Assembly (NCBI GenBank): GCA_052390415.1
Contig: JBQTGY010000049.1
Coordinates: 1 to 56,302, forward strand
Reading direction: 5' to 3'
Length of the DNA stretch: 56,302 nucleotides
Source of the DNA: JANNWF01 sp052390415
Lineage (GTDB): Bacteria > Pseudomonadota > Gammaproteobacteria > Xanthomonadales > Xanthomonadaceae
The number at the start of each line of letters is the position of its first letter. Within the stretch, counting starts at the first letter, position 1. Of the stretch, positions 1-8,619 are shown one piece after another. The notes under the pieces were generated by a model, which worked only from the letters and a program-made list of their open reading frames with translations, was not told the origin of the DNA and made no database searches. The position numbers and the translations under genes were made by a program.

Positions 1-2
1 AG

Positions 3-836
3 AGTTCTGTCCTGGCACTCGCTGGTTCGTTGCGCTGTAATTGGCCAGATAGTCCGGGATTGCTGGTTTATGATCTAGGTGTCTCTGAAGGCTGCCTGCA
101 GAAGTTGTCTGAGGCAGGCGTGGCAGTACGACGAGTGCCTCAATTCTGCCCGCACTGGAGAAAATATTTCACATGGAAGCTTTGGTGCTTTCTGGATGTC
201 CCAACAACCAACTATCTCTGGCTGGATGCAGGAGTGTGCATACTTCGACCGATGGATGAAGTACTGCAGCTGATTGATGGCTTCGGGTACTTTGTACCGA
301 CAAATCACTGGCCATTGCGACCCACGCTTTCCTCTACTAAAAGTAGGGCGATCGGCATTCCCCAGGAGCGGATTGATGGCGCTGCCAGTATAGCTTCTGG
401 TGTTCATGGATTTAGAAAGGATGGCAGGTGTATCGAGATGCTCACAGAAGCTTTAAATATCGCTTGCGTCGAAGAGAACATGATTCCCGAAGATGCTTGG
501 GACCGCCATGATCAGGCGCTCTTAACCGCACTGATGTTGAAGCATTTTGGAAATATTCACTATTCCGATCATCGAATCTATTGCAACTCAACTTCCCCCA
601 TCGATGTCGTTGGGCAGAAAGTTTGGGTTCATAGACGAAGAATGCATAGTGATGATTTGGCCGCGCTTGAGCGCCGGCTCCATGAGGCTCAGGCTCCATA
701 TTTGCCTCGGCCCTTGGTGCCTCGAAAGACTGATGGGGTGATTCGAAGTCTGCGGCGCAAGCTCGCGGAGCTGCGCGGTCGACAGCCACCTTCTGATCGA
801 GCCGGCGAGTGCATTTACGATGGTGTGCGAGATTAA
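3..836 (+). CDS. Glycosyltransferase-like protein, 5' end missing
   Basis: The reading frame is open to the left edge of the window, so the N-terminus is cut off and 277 codons are seen. The visible protein has a GT-A-like pattern: a hydrophobic segment followed by YLWLDAG, which resembles the D-x-D-type metal/nucleotide-sugar site of capsule and LPS sugar transferases. A region with paired Trp/His residues follows, and the C-terminus is Arg-rich. No Met start is visible; the TTG at base 30 is internal to conserved-looking sequence (LVYDLG follows shortly after). It heads the visible polysaccharide locus and lies just before a GT2 gene. Base composition is lower in GC than most of the window. 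I infer a sugar transferase acting in the cytoplasm; donor and acceptor are unknown. Confidence 0.6.
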   Translation, partial: SSVLALAGSLRCNWPDSPGLLVYDLGVSEGCLQKLSEAGVAVRRVPQFCPHWRKYFTWKLWCFLDVPTTNYLWLDAGVCILRPMDEVLQLIDGFGYFVPTNHWPLRPTLSSTKSRAIGIPQERIDGAASIASGVHGFRKDGRCIEMLTEALNIACVEENMIPEDAWDRHDQALLTALMLKHFGNIHYSDHRIYCNSTSPIDVVGQKVWVHRRRMHSDDLAALERRLHEAQAPYLPRPLVPRKTDGVIRSLRRKLAELRGRQPPSDRAGECIYDGVRD

Positions 837-856
837 ATACGCTAGGAGCCGCAGTC

Positions 857-1678
857 TTGAATTATTCAAAACCGAAAGTGTCCGTGATTATCCCCACGCA
901 CAATAGACACGACCTGCTGATGAAAGCGGTGGATAGTGCACTCGCTCAGACGGTCCCGGTTGAGGTAATCGTTGTGGATGATGCGTCAACCCAAGAGGCT
1001 TACAAAAGGACTCCGCCGCGTGGTGTTACTTGGATAAGGCGGCGGCGATCTACCATTTTGGAGCTTGGGTTTCCCTGTCCAGGCCTGGTCCGGAATGTTG
1101 GCGCGAAGGTTGCCGGTGGCCAGCACCTTGCTTTTTTGGATGATGACGATGAATGGTTTCCCAATAAAATTGAACGGCAGCTTGAGGAGATAGAGAAGAA
1201 CGCCTGCGGAATGTGCTCGACCGATGCGTTTGCTGGTGAGGCACCGTTTAGTTCTGATCAGAGTTATCAGCGTTACCACCTTGGAATGTATGCAAAGTTT
1301 GTGGAGAGCTTTTTTCAGAAGCGCGATCCTAACTGGAATGGAATGCTCCCTACGACGTTCGACCGCGAACTGATCTGCGCTCACAACTTTATTATTACTT
1401 CCAGTGTCCTCTGTGACGCCAGTCTTTTCTGGAAGGTTGGAGGGTTCATGAGCGTGCCCATCGGTCAAGAAGATGGGGGGTTGTGGAGACGAATGCTCGA
1501 ACACACCAGTTGCAAATACATCGACGAGCCGCTTGTGTTTTACAGCATACGTCCAGCCAAACGTGCTCAGTACGATGGAGAGGTTTCGCGCGCTGCTCGC
1601 TTGCCGGTCCGCGCCGTGCGGAAGTTTGCGCGGCTGTTGGGGTACTTTAAGGCGGGAAAGGAATCGCGCCCTGGTTAG
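857..1678 (+). CDS. Family 2 glycosyltransferase
   Basis: A GT-A fold, family GT2 sugar transferase of 273 residues. The N-terminal strand VSVIIPTHNR is followed by the first Asp pair VVDD (about residues 39-42) and the acidic metal site FLDDDDEW (about 94-100). A later GQEDGGLW supplies the likely catalytic acidic pair near residue 205. I chose the TTG at 857 because a TAGGAG ribosome site (843-848) sits 8 bases upstream; the longer frame from 809 overlaps the previous gene and adds non-conserved sequence. Membrane segments are absent, so it probably acts at the inner face of the inner membrane on a lipid-linked glycan. Donor sugar cannot be told from sequence. GC is lower than downstream genes. 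Confidence 0.85.
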   Translation: MNYSKPKVSVIIPTHNRHDLLMKAVDSALAQTVPVEVIVVDDASTQEAYKRTPPRGVTWIRRRRSTILELGFPCPGLVRNVGAKVAGGQHLAFLDDDDEWFPNKIERQLEEIEKNACGMCSTDAFAGEAPFSSDQSYQRYHLGMYAKFVESFFQKRDPNWNGMLPTTFDRELICAHNFIITSSVLCDASLFWKVGGFMSVPIGQEDGGLWRRMLEHTSCKYIDEPLVFYSIRPAKRAQYDGEVSRAARLPVRAVRKFARLLGYFKAGKESRPG

Positions 1679-1867
1679 TTTTGTGGGTTGCTCATGATTG
1701 GATCGGTTTGTATTTGTCTTGCTGTCGAGGGATTGCGTTGACTTGTCTTGAGAGACGCTATGTCCTTGGCCGGACTGCGCGATGGCCGCGTCGACATGTC
1801 CCAATGCGAACCTTTCGATCGGATTGGAGTAGTCCAATTTGCGAGCGGCGAGCGGCCTGAGTACAGG

Positions 1868-2854
1868 ATGATCACCGGCCTTGTTTCAGCCGTCGTTCCG
1901 GTTTTTTGTCGCGCCGCGATGCTGCGAGAGGCCGTGAAGTCGGTGCTCGAACAGACGTATCAACCCGTCGAAGTTATCATCGTTGATGATGGTTCGACAG
2001 ACGATACGGCTGAGGCCATCGCGAAATTGAAGGCAGCTCACCAACCCAACATCAGAAGCGTGCACCAGGAGAATTCAGGTCCCGGAGCGGCCCGCAATCT
2101 GGGCTTGCAACTTGCACGCGGAGAGTTCATCCAGTACCTGGATTCCGACGATCTACTGGAACCGCGGAAGTTTGAACTGCAGGTGCAGGCGCTGCGCCTC
2201 AATCCGCATGCCGGTGTCGCGTATGGCACCACGCATCGCGTGCAGCTTGAGACGGGTGACTCTCGTCTGTGGGCGCGAACTGCCGAGTCGATTGCGCAGA
2301 TTTTTCCCGACTTCTTGCTCAGCCGTGGATGGGATACCAATTCGCCACTCTGGCGGCGTTCGGTATGTGATGAGATCGGTCCTTGGCTAGAGCTTCGCAA
2401 CAACGAGGATTGGGAACATGATCTTCGCGCCGGCATCCTCGGCGTTCGGCCTGTGCACGTTGATGCCCACGTCGCGACGGTGCGTGATCATGGAAAGAGC
2501 CGCGCCAGTGGCATGAATTCGGGGTACACGGCCAACATTCTCGCTGACCTCGTTCAAAGCCACGCAGCTATCTGGCTGCTGATGCGGCAGCACAAACTTT
2601 GCGACTGGTCTTACCTGCAGGAGTTCTCGCGAAAATTGTTTTGGCTGGCGCGTATGTGCGGAAGTCGGGGTATGCAGGCTGAGGCGCATTCCGCCTTGAC
2701 CATGGCGAACGAGATGGTTTCCACCCACCAGCGACCGTACGGCATGCGCCTGTTTGGGATCGCTGTGCGCCTCCTCGGCTGGGAGCGAGCGGTCCGTTGG
2801 TCGGAATCCGTGCGTGCAATGTTGAATCCTGGAGCGGGGCGGCTACATGACTGA
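1868..2854 (+). CDS. Family 2 glycosyltransferase
   Basis: A GT2 enzyme of 328 residues from the ATG at 1868. The fold signature begins within ten residues of this start (VSAVVPVF), with IIVDDGSTDDT at about residues 37-46, the RNLG turn, and the D-x-D site LDSDD at about 91-95. The acid ENxDWEHDLR-like motif near residue 180 is consistent with the inverting GT2 base. The frame is open upstream to 1748 and an ATG at 1760 has a weak GAGAG site, so up to 36 extra residues are possible; they show no family features. About 190 bases separate it from the previous gene. It belongs to the polysaccharide assembly set; the substrate is unknown. Confidence 0.85.
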   Translation: MITGLVSAVVPVFCRAAMLREAVKSVLEQTYQPVEVIIVDDGSTDDTAEAIAKLKAAHQPNIRSVHQENSGPGAARNLGLQLARGEFIQYLDSDDLLEPRKFELQVQALRLNPHAGVAYGTTHRVQLETGDSRLWARTAESIAQIFPDFLLSRGWDTNSPLWRRSVCDEIGPWLELRNNEDWEHDLRAGILGVRPVHVDAHVATVRDHGKSRASGMNSGYTANILADLVQSHAAIWLLMRQHKLCDWSYLQEFSRKLFWLARMCGSRGMQAEAHSALTMANEMVSTHQRPYGMRLFGIAVRLLGWERAVRWSESVRAMLNPGAGRLHD

Positions 2855-2866
2855 GCGTAATCTCGC

Positions 2867-3769
2867 ATGAGCACTGCTCCGCGCGTCCCGACATTCATTG
2901 GCATCGGCGCCCAGAAAGCAGGAACGAGCTGGCTGGATCGGGTGTTGCGCAGCTGCCCTGATATCTGGCTACCACCAGTGAAAGAGTTGCATTACTTTGA
3001 TCGTCGGGAGTCGAACTTTCCGACCGGTGCATGGGCGCGAATGCGAACTCCACTGGCAGGTGGCAGGCATTGGCGCAACGAACTTCGCAATCGGATCAAG
3101 GCAACCATCCGTTACATGGATGTCGCGCAAGCGCGCTGGACGTGGCGGTACTTTTTCGGCGTGCGTGACGATGTCTGGTACCGATCATTGTTCGCGCCCG
3201 CTGAAGGCAAGGTATGTGGCGAAATCACGCCGGAATACTGCTTGTTGGGTGATGAACCCGTCGCCCGCCTTGCGCGCGTCTTCCCGCGGCTGCGAGCAGT
3301 GCTGCTAGTGCGCGAGCCAGTCGCACGCTGTTGGTCGCACGTCCGAATGGATATGGCGAAGTCGGGATCCGTTGCTGGCGGGCAAGCGCTGCTGGCGAAT
3401 ATTGACGAATTCTTTGCTTCTTCCCATTGCTTGTCGCGCAGTGACTATGTGCCGATCATTGATCGATGGTCGGCCGCCTTTGGCGAACGTTTCATGTGGG
3501 CATACAGCGAGGACATTTCAGAACAGCCAGAGCAGTTTCTCCATCGTTTCCGACAATTTGTCGGCCTCGCCGAAGCTCCGTTTGAGTCCTCCGCGCTCAT
3601 CGCCAGTCGGGTGGGAGTGGGACGACCTCGCGAGATCCCTCAGCCGCTTGCAGACTTTCTTGAGCAGCGTTTTCGACCGGTTGTCCTGGAGATGCAACGA
3701 CGATTCGGTCGCGTTCCCGCTGCGTGGCTGGAAGCGCATGGCCTGCGGGCGGAACAGACGGATGGCTGA
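2867..3769 (+). CDS. Sulfotransferase family protein
   Basis: A 300-residue PAPS-dependent sulfotransferase. The 5'-phosphosulfate loop is clear at residues 15-22 (AQKAGTSW). The 3'-phosphate site appears as LVREPVARCWSHVRMD at about residues 146-161, with Arg and Ser in the expected places. The family moves sulfate from PAPS to hydroxyl groups of sugars or other small acceptors. It starts 12 bases after a GT2 gene and is followed by a second P-loop sulfotransferase-like gene, so the likely acceptor is a sugar of the polysaccharide made here; that is inference. No PAPS synthesis genes are in the window. The ATG start is well placed, just before the conserved first strand. Confidence 0.85.
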   Translation: MSTAPRVPTFIGIGAQKAGTSWLDRVLRSCPDIWLPPVKELHYFDRRESNFPTGAWARMRTPLAGGRHWRNELRNRIKATIRYMDVAQARWTWRYFFGVRDDVWYRSLFAPAEGKVCGEITPEYCLLGDEPVARLARVFPRLRAVLLVREPVARCWSHVRMDMAKSGSVAGGQALLANIDEFFASSHCLSRSDYVPIIDRWSAAFGERFMWAYSEDISEQPEQFLHRFRQFVGLAEAPFESSALIASRVGVGRPREIPQPLADFLEQRFRPVVLEMQRRFGRVPAAWLEAHGLRAEQTDG

Positions 3770-3925
3770 GTGTTTGGCTGTCGGCGGCGAGCGGGTTGAT
3801 CCGCATGCTGGGCCGTCTGGTCGCCGTAAACGGCCAGTGTATTTTTCGCAACAGCTGGCGCTTGGCTCGGTGCAAAGTGACCAAAGTCCGCTTTGGTGCG
3901 CTCCCAAGCCTGAAGTCATTCCCTC

Positions 3926-5005
3926 TTGAGCTTTCCAATTCTTCTGAACTTGGGGGTGGGGCGATCCGGAACCACTTACATTCACAACGTACTGAAGCAG
4001 TCCTACGCTGGCCGCGTCCACGTTCTGCATGAAGACTTGCATGGGCGATCCGCCTGGATTCGACGCTACTTCCGCTGTCATGAGCCGGAACGCATCGAAG
4101 CAGCGTTGGCTGAGCCCGACATCGGTAATTGGATTGCTCGGATTCGTTTGCTATCAGAGTCGATGCCGGTGGTGATCACTGGATCGACAACCAGTCATCT
4201 GGCCCCCGTTTTGCTCGCCGTGTGCGGTTCGCAGCTTCGCACCATGCACGTTCACCGTCACCCGCTCAATGCGTCTGCGGCTTCCTACATTGGGTCTTGG
4301 ACAACCAATTGGACCGCGATTGCCGACGCCAGCAGTGATCCCAGTCATTGGGTGCTCACGCCTTTTGATGGCGCAGTTCAATACGCCTCCGTAAAGGCTC
4401 GATGGGACAAGTTGGGGGCGTTTGCAAGGATTGCTTACAACTGGCTGGAACGCTCGGCGGCGGCAGTCGAATTCAACTCGCTGAATGCGGGTGTTGTGAC
4501 GCATCTGGATTTGGATGCGCGTCGAGACGTGTTTGAAAGCTCAGCATTTTTGGATCACATCGCAACGCTCATTGAGTGCGAGCCGAGCGAGTCTGCGTCG
4601 AACAATCCGCAGCCACGAAATTCTGGCTGGAAGCGCGCACTCGAGGAACGGCCGTTGGGCAATGCGTGGCGAGAGATTTTCGCACTTCCCGAGCTTGTTG
4701 AATTCGCAAGTTCGCTCAACTATGACTGTTCCGAGGTGGCGCTTGAGTACGCTGCAAAACGTTACCAGCTTCCATCCGGAATGGGCTCTTGGCTGCGTCA
4801 CCACACGCGATACTGGCAAATGCGTCGCTTGCTGGCGAAGAACCTGCGCAGACACTCGTGGATACCCAAGGCCAACCCAGTGTCTGGAGGCGTTCCGCCA
4901 CGCTCCACGATGAGGGCACTAACCGAGATTGTTGGTCATGAAGGCCGCTGGTTTCGCAATCGAAGCGGGGCAGATCCCAGCCCCCGGCCGGATCGGCATG
5001 AATGA
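3926..5005 (+). CDS. Divergent sulfotransferase-like P-loop protein
   Basis: A 359-residue protein with a sulfotransferase-type phosphate loop near its N-terminus (GVGRSGTT, residues 10-17) and a second motif, HRHPLNASAASY, at about residues 109-120 that resembles the 3'-phosphoadenosine site with Arg and Ser. The rest shows little that I recognise, so the assignment rests on these two motifs and on the neighbouring canonical sulfotransferase. The start is a TTG at 3926; no ATG lies close enough to keep the P-loop. The 156 bases before it carry no gene. It may sulfate a second position of the same glycan. A different nucleotide-binding role cannot be excluded. Confidence 0.6.
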   Translation: MSFPILLNLGVGRSGTTYIHNVLKQSYAGRVHVLHEDLHGRSAWIRRYFRCHEPERIEAALAEPDIGNWIARIRLLSESMPVVITGSTTSHLAPVLLAVCGSQLRTMHVHRHPLNASAASYIGSWTTNWTAIADASSDPSHWVLTPFDGAVQYASVKARWDKLGAFARIAYNWLERSAAAVEFNSLNAGVVTHLDLDARRDVFESSAFLDHIATLIECEPSESASNNPQPRNSGWKRALEERPLGNAWREIFALPELVEFASSLNYDCSEVALEYAAKRYQLPSGMGSWLRHHTRYWQMRRLLAKNLRRHSWIPKANPVSGGVPPRSTMRALTEIVGHEGRWFRNRSGADPSPRPDRHE

Positions 5006-5202
5006 TTCAGTTGGCCCACGGGCATCGATTGCCTTCGTGCAGGTTTGCTCGCAATAGCTGCTGATGATGCAACTAGCCGCCAACCCGGATTTTATCTCCC
5101 GTCGCCGAGAACCCCACAAAAATGGAAGCAACACGGCAATCTCGTTAACGTGTTGCACCACAAGTTCGTGGTCGTATCGCGCGTTTCGCGTGGCGAAATG
5201 AC

Positions 5203-6519
5203 ATGACTGAAGCCGCAACGCCATCAGCACGAGCAAGCGGTCCACCGCAATTTGTGAATCAGAGTATTGCCACCATCGGCAAGCGCATGTACTCGCTCGA
5301 TATCTTGCGCGGTGTGGCGATTCTGCTCGTGTTGGTTCGTCACCTGCCGCCGACTCAACTCAGTCTGGAGGGTTGGGGCGAGTCGACGGTGTTGTGGCTA
5401 ACAAGCATCGGTCATATCGGGGTCGACTTGTTCTTTGTCCTCTCCGGATTCCTGATCGCCGGTTTGATTTTCACCGAGTACGAGAGGCACGGCAGCTTTC
5501 GACCTTGGCATTTTTTTCTGCGTCGGGGATTCAAGATCTGGCCCGCCTACTTCGTAGCCTATGGCGGCATGACATTGGCACGAATTGCAGCCGAACTTTG
5601 GAAGGGTGATGCAGACCGCGCAGGTGAGTTGGCCTCCCATGCTGTCTGTAATGCCGTTTTCTTGCAGAACTATCTGGCCTGTGAGCGGTGGTCACATAGT
5701 TGGAGCCTGGCAGTAGAAGAACATTTCTATGCCGCGTTGGCCTTGGTTTTGGGTTGGGCAGCGTGGCGCGGAGCGAAGCGAGGCTGGGCAGGCGCGCGGG
5801 TATTCTCGATCGTTCTGCCGCTTGCGGCCGCGGTCTGGCTGATCGCTCTTGGGTTGCGCGTGATGGAGTGCTTTCCCGACTACCTTTCGCAAGGAGCCCG
5901 CGCCTATTACCAAAGTCATATGCGTGCCGATAGTTTGATGGCCGGTGTGGCCTGCGCGTTTTTGTTCCGCTACCGCAGCGCCATCCAGCAGTGGCAGTTT
6001 TCGCGCTGGTTCGTTGTGCTCGCCGCCAGTGTTGCCGCCTTGATATGGCCGACCTTGTGGCCCCAGGGCGAGTCGCCTTGGTTTGAGTCCGTCGCTTTCA
6101 CTTTGCTGTGGATGAGCTTTTCAGTTCTGGTGCTGGCTGCCGCAAAACACCCGGATTGTGGCCTCGGTGCTCGCGGATTCGCTCGCCTTGGTGTGAGAGC
6201 GGTTGCCTGGATGGGCATCTACTCCTACACCATCTACCTTGGCCATTCTGTGCTGTTTGGAATTCCTGGCTTCGAGACCGTGCGTCAACGATTGCTTGGC
6301 TTGATGTTGGAAGAGTTTTCCGTTGCGACTGTGCTGTGGACAGACCGGGCAATCTATCTTGGTGGCTCAATTTTGCTGGGAGTCTTGTTGTCGAAGTTGA
6401 TTGAGAGACCATTCCTGCGCGTACGTGATCGATTGCTACCGTCAAGAAGCAAGGTTCTGGAAAAAGCGCCATTGGAGTCATCCCTGACTTCATCGAGCGT
6501 TAGTGCGGGAAGTCGCTGA
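5203..6519 (+). CDS. Membrane acyltransferase, OafA/acyltransferase-3 family
   Basis: A 438-residue polytopic inner-membrane protein of the acyltransferase 3 family, which O-acylates (often O-acetylates) surface polysaccharides. The family opening is plain: YSLDILRGVAILLVLVRHL at about residues 30-48, with the conserved Arg and the catalytic-type Arg-His pair. A second signature, SLAVEEHFY, lies at about 168-176. Roughly ten hydrophobic helices follow. The ATG at 5203 is used; an internal ATG at 5287 would start just before the conserved motif and is also possible, since neither has a good ribosome site. The 197 bases upstream show no gene. It sits among glycosyltransferases, so the glycan of this locus is the likely acceptor. 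Confidence 0.88.
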   Translation: MTEAATPSARASGPPQFVNQSIATIGKRMYSLDILRGVAILLVLVRHLPPTQLSLEGWGESTVLWLTSIGHIGVDLFFVLSGFLIAGLIFTEYERHGSFRPWHFFLRRGFKIWPAYFVAYGGMTLARIAAELWKGDADRAGELASHAVCNAVFLQNYLACERWSHSWSLAVEEHFYAALALVLGWAAWRGAKRGWAGARVFSIVLPLAAAVWLIALGLRVMECFPDYLSQGARAYYQSHMRADSLMAGVACAFLFRYRSAIQQWQFSRWFVVLAASVAALIWPTLWPQGESPWFESVAFTLLWMSFSVLVLAAAKHPDCGLGARGFARLGVRAVAWMGIYSYTIYLGHSVLFGIPGFETVRQRLLGLMLEEFSVATVLWTDRAIYLGGSILLGVLLSKLIERPFLRVRDRLLPSRSKVLEKAPLESSLTSSSVSAGSR

Positions 6520-6520
6520 G

Positions 6521-7588
6521 ATGCGTCGCCGGCGGCTTGCCTGCGTCTTCGCCGCCGACATAGAGGGCCAATATGCCGCAGGTAACTGGAAAGACATTCA
6601 GGGCATAAATGCTTTGTTGCCGACCTTGGGCGTTGAAGTGCTCGAGGTCCCTCTGACTGTTGGCAGCGTTCGCGAGGTCACTCTGGTTTGTTCGGAGGGT
6701 GTTTCGGATCTGCTGATCCACTACAGCTATTGGTCGACCTTGATCTCGGAAATTCGCAAGGCCTTCCCGCACATCCGCATTCACACACGTGCTCACAATG
6801 CGGAAGCACTGCAGCACCTGCACCGATATGCGCCCGGGCTGCTTCCAACGACGCATAACTTGAAAGGCTGGTACGGAGCGGCGAGAAACTGGCAGCGGGA
6901 AGCCCACAGCCGTTGGATGAGCGACAGCCTTTGGTGTATCAGCGAATGGGACCGTCGCCGTTACCAGCGGTTCCTTCCTGGCAGGGCACATCTCGTTGAT
7001 GTGCCCTATCACTGTCCATGGCCGGCACTGCGATCTGCAGTGAAGCCGGCTGCTTGGGCAAATCGCCGTAACGCAATGGCATGCCTGGCAGGGGGGCGTG
7101 ATCGTATTGGTCTATCGCAGCGCGATGGCTTGGTGAAATTTGCGCGGGAGGTAACCCGACTTGGGCTCGCAGGCGATTGGAGTTTCGAGATATCCGCCGG
7201 CGTGCATCGTGGTCGGAGTGTTTGCGCGGATCTGGCCCCGTTGCGTGAGGTTGGCGAAGTCGCCGAACCTTGGGACTTGCTCTGCGGTACGAAAGTCTTG
7301 GCCTTGATCACCCCACTTGGTTACGGCTGCAAGACAACGATCATCGACGCGCTGAGCGCGGGCTGCCACGTATTGATTGACCAGCGACTGGTGGCGCGCT
7401 TGCCGGCCGCAGTTGCGAGTTTGTGCGTCGTGCTCGACACCAGTCTTCCCAGCACATTTGCGTCAGCGTTCGAGCGAGTGCAGCGGGAACCTCAGCCCAA
7501 TCAGGTCAACGACTCGCTGATTGTTGCCGCAAAACGTGGATTGAAAACTGCACTGCATCTAACCCCAAGGGCAAGCCCCCGCGCATGA
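6521..7588 (+). CDS. Glycosyltransferase, GT-B type (family 4-like)
   Basis: A 355-residue protein with the layout of a GT-B sugar transferase. The N-terminal strand RLACVFAADIEG is followed by a glycine-rich loop, a middle region with HTRAHNAEA, and a C-terminal nucleotide-binding half ending in LALITPLGYGCKTTIIDALSAG. That last part replaces the usual E-x7-E motif of GT4 enzymes with a Lys-Thr-Thr stretch, so it is divergent. The ATG at 6521 lies one base after the stop of the acyltransferase gene; a GTG at 6503 would overlap it. The 3' end overlaps the next gene by four bases (ATGA). Probable role in repeat-unit assembly; the sugar is unknown. Confidence 0.65.
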   Translation: MRRRRLACVFAADIEGQYAAGNWKDIQGINALLPTLGVEVLEVPLTVGSVREVTLVCSEGVSDLLIHYSYWSTLISEIRKAFPHIRIHTRAHNAEALQHLHRYAPGLLPTTHNLKGWYGAARNWQREAHSRWMSDSLWCISEWDRRRYQRFLPGRAHLVDVPYHCPWPALRSAVKPAAWANRRNAMACLAGGRDRIGLSQRDGLVKFAREVTRLGLAGDWSFEISAGVHRGRSVCADLAPLREVGEVAEPWDLLCGTKVLALITPLGYGCKTTIIDALSAGCHVLIDQRLVARLPAAVASLCVVLDTSLPSTFASAFERVQREPQPNQVNDSLIVAAKRGLKTALHLTPRASPRA

Positions 7589-8586
7589 ATTCGTTGCCTC
7601 AAGTGTCTGTCGTCATGAGCGTTTACAACGAAGTGAGTCGTGTTGAAGCTGCGGTGAGAAGTATTCTCGATCAGTCGCTGAAATCCATCGAGTTGATCGT
7701 TGTTGATGACGGTAGTCGAGATGGTAGTTGTGAACTGCTCGACCGAATTGCCGTCGAGGACTCAAGATTGCGCGTCATCCGGCAAGCGAATGCTGGGCTG
7801 ACCTGCGCATTGATCAGAGCCTGCGGCGAGGCAAAGGCCGAGTACATTGCGCGGCAGGACGCTGACGACTGGTCGTTTCCGCGACGAATTGAAGAGCAAG
7901 TGGCCTTGCTCGAAGCCAATCCGAAAATTGGTTTCGTATCCTGCGCCACAGAGTATGTTGGACCTCGGGATGAGTTCTTGCTGGTGGTTGCGCGGCCAGC
8001 CGATCCCGAGATCGCGACACAAGGACTATTGCTGAGCAGGCAAGGCCCGCCGGCTCACGGTAGCGTGATGTTTCGCCGATCGGTGTATGACCGCGCCGGT
8101 GGTTACCGCAGTCAGTTTCTCTACTCTCAAGACTCGGACCTTTGGCTGCGGATGGGCGAGTTGAGCTGGATTGGATACCTGGATGCGGTGCGCTATCGAC
8201 ATCGCAAGGATCCGCAGAGCATATCGGGAAGTCGCCGCGCGCAGCAGTCGGAGTTCGCGAGACTCGCGCACGCCTGTCGCGCAGATCGCCTAGCCTCACG
8301 TTCCGAGCAGGGGAACCTCTCTCGCGCTCAAGCGCTTGCGGATGAAATTCGCATGGCCAAGGTTGCTCATGGCGATCAGCGCGCGAGAGGGAGCCTGGAA
8401 ATTCACTACTTGATCGCGTCGCAGTTGGTGAGCAATGGTGACCCGCGCGCGCGCGCGCACCTCTGGCAGGTGATCGTTGGCCGTCCTTGGCATTGGCGAG
8501 CGTGGGTCAGGTTGGCACAGAGTTTTTTCAGGCGCCCTTTGCATTCCAGGGCTGCCAGCAAGGAAATTGGCGATGAAGGTAGCTGA
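7585..8586 (+). CDS. Family 2 glycosyltransferase
   Basis: A 333-residue GT2 enzyme. The signature runs VSVVMSVYNE (residues 7-16), LIVVDDGSRDGS (38-49) and the metal site RQDADDWS (about 90-97); a later SQDSDLWLRM holds the catalytic acidic pair. The ATG at 7585 overlaps the stop of the preceding gene (ATGA), typical of coupled translation; the frame upstream to 7423 is an overlap artefact. Near its 3' end a run of seven CG dinucleotides (8444-8457) lies inside the coding sequence and is listed separately. It is soluble or peripheral and acts with its neighbours on the lipid-linked glycan. Specificity is unknown. Confidence 0.87.
   Translation: MNSLPQVSVVMSVYNEVSRVEAAVRSILDQSLKSIELIVVDDGSRDGSCELLDRIAVEDSRLRVIRQANAGLTCALIRACGEAKAEYIARQDADDWSFPRRIEEQVALLEANPKIGFVSCATEYVGPRDEFLLVVARPADPEIATQGLLLSRQGPPAHGSVMFRRSVYDRAGGYRSQFLYSQDSDLWLRMGELSWIGYLDAVRYRHRKDPQSISGSRRAQQSEFARLAHACRADRLASRSEQGNLSRAQALADEIRMAKVAHGDQRARGSLEIHYLIASQLVSNGDPRARAHLWQVIVGRPWHWRAWVRLAQSFFRRPLHSRAASKEIGDEGS
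8444..8457. repeat. Seven-copy CG dinucleotide run inside a glycosyltransferase gene
   Basis: The sequence reads CG seven times in a row within the GT2 gene at 7585-8586, encoding alternating Arg and Ala. A change of one repeat unit would shift the frame and truncate the last 40 or so codons. It could be chance in GC-rich coding sequence. Confidence 0.9.
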
Positions 8587-8619
8587 GTGGTTGCAAAACT
8601 GGAAAGTGATCGAAACAAC

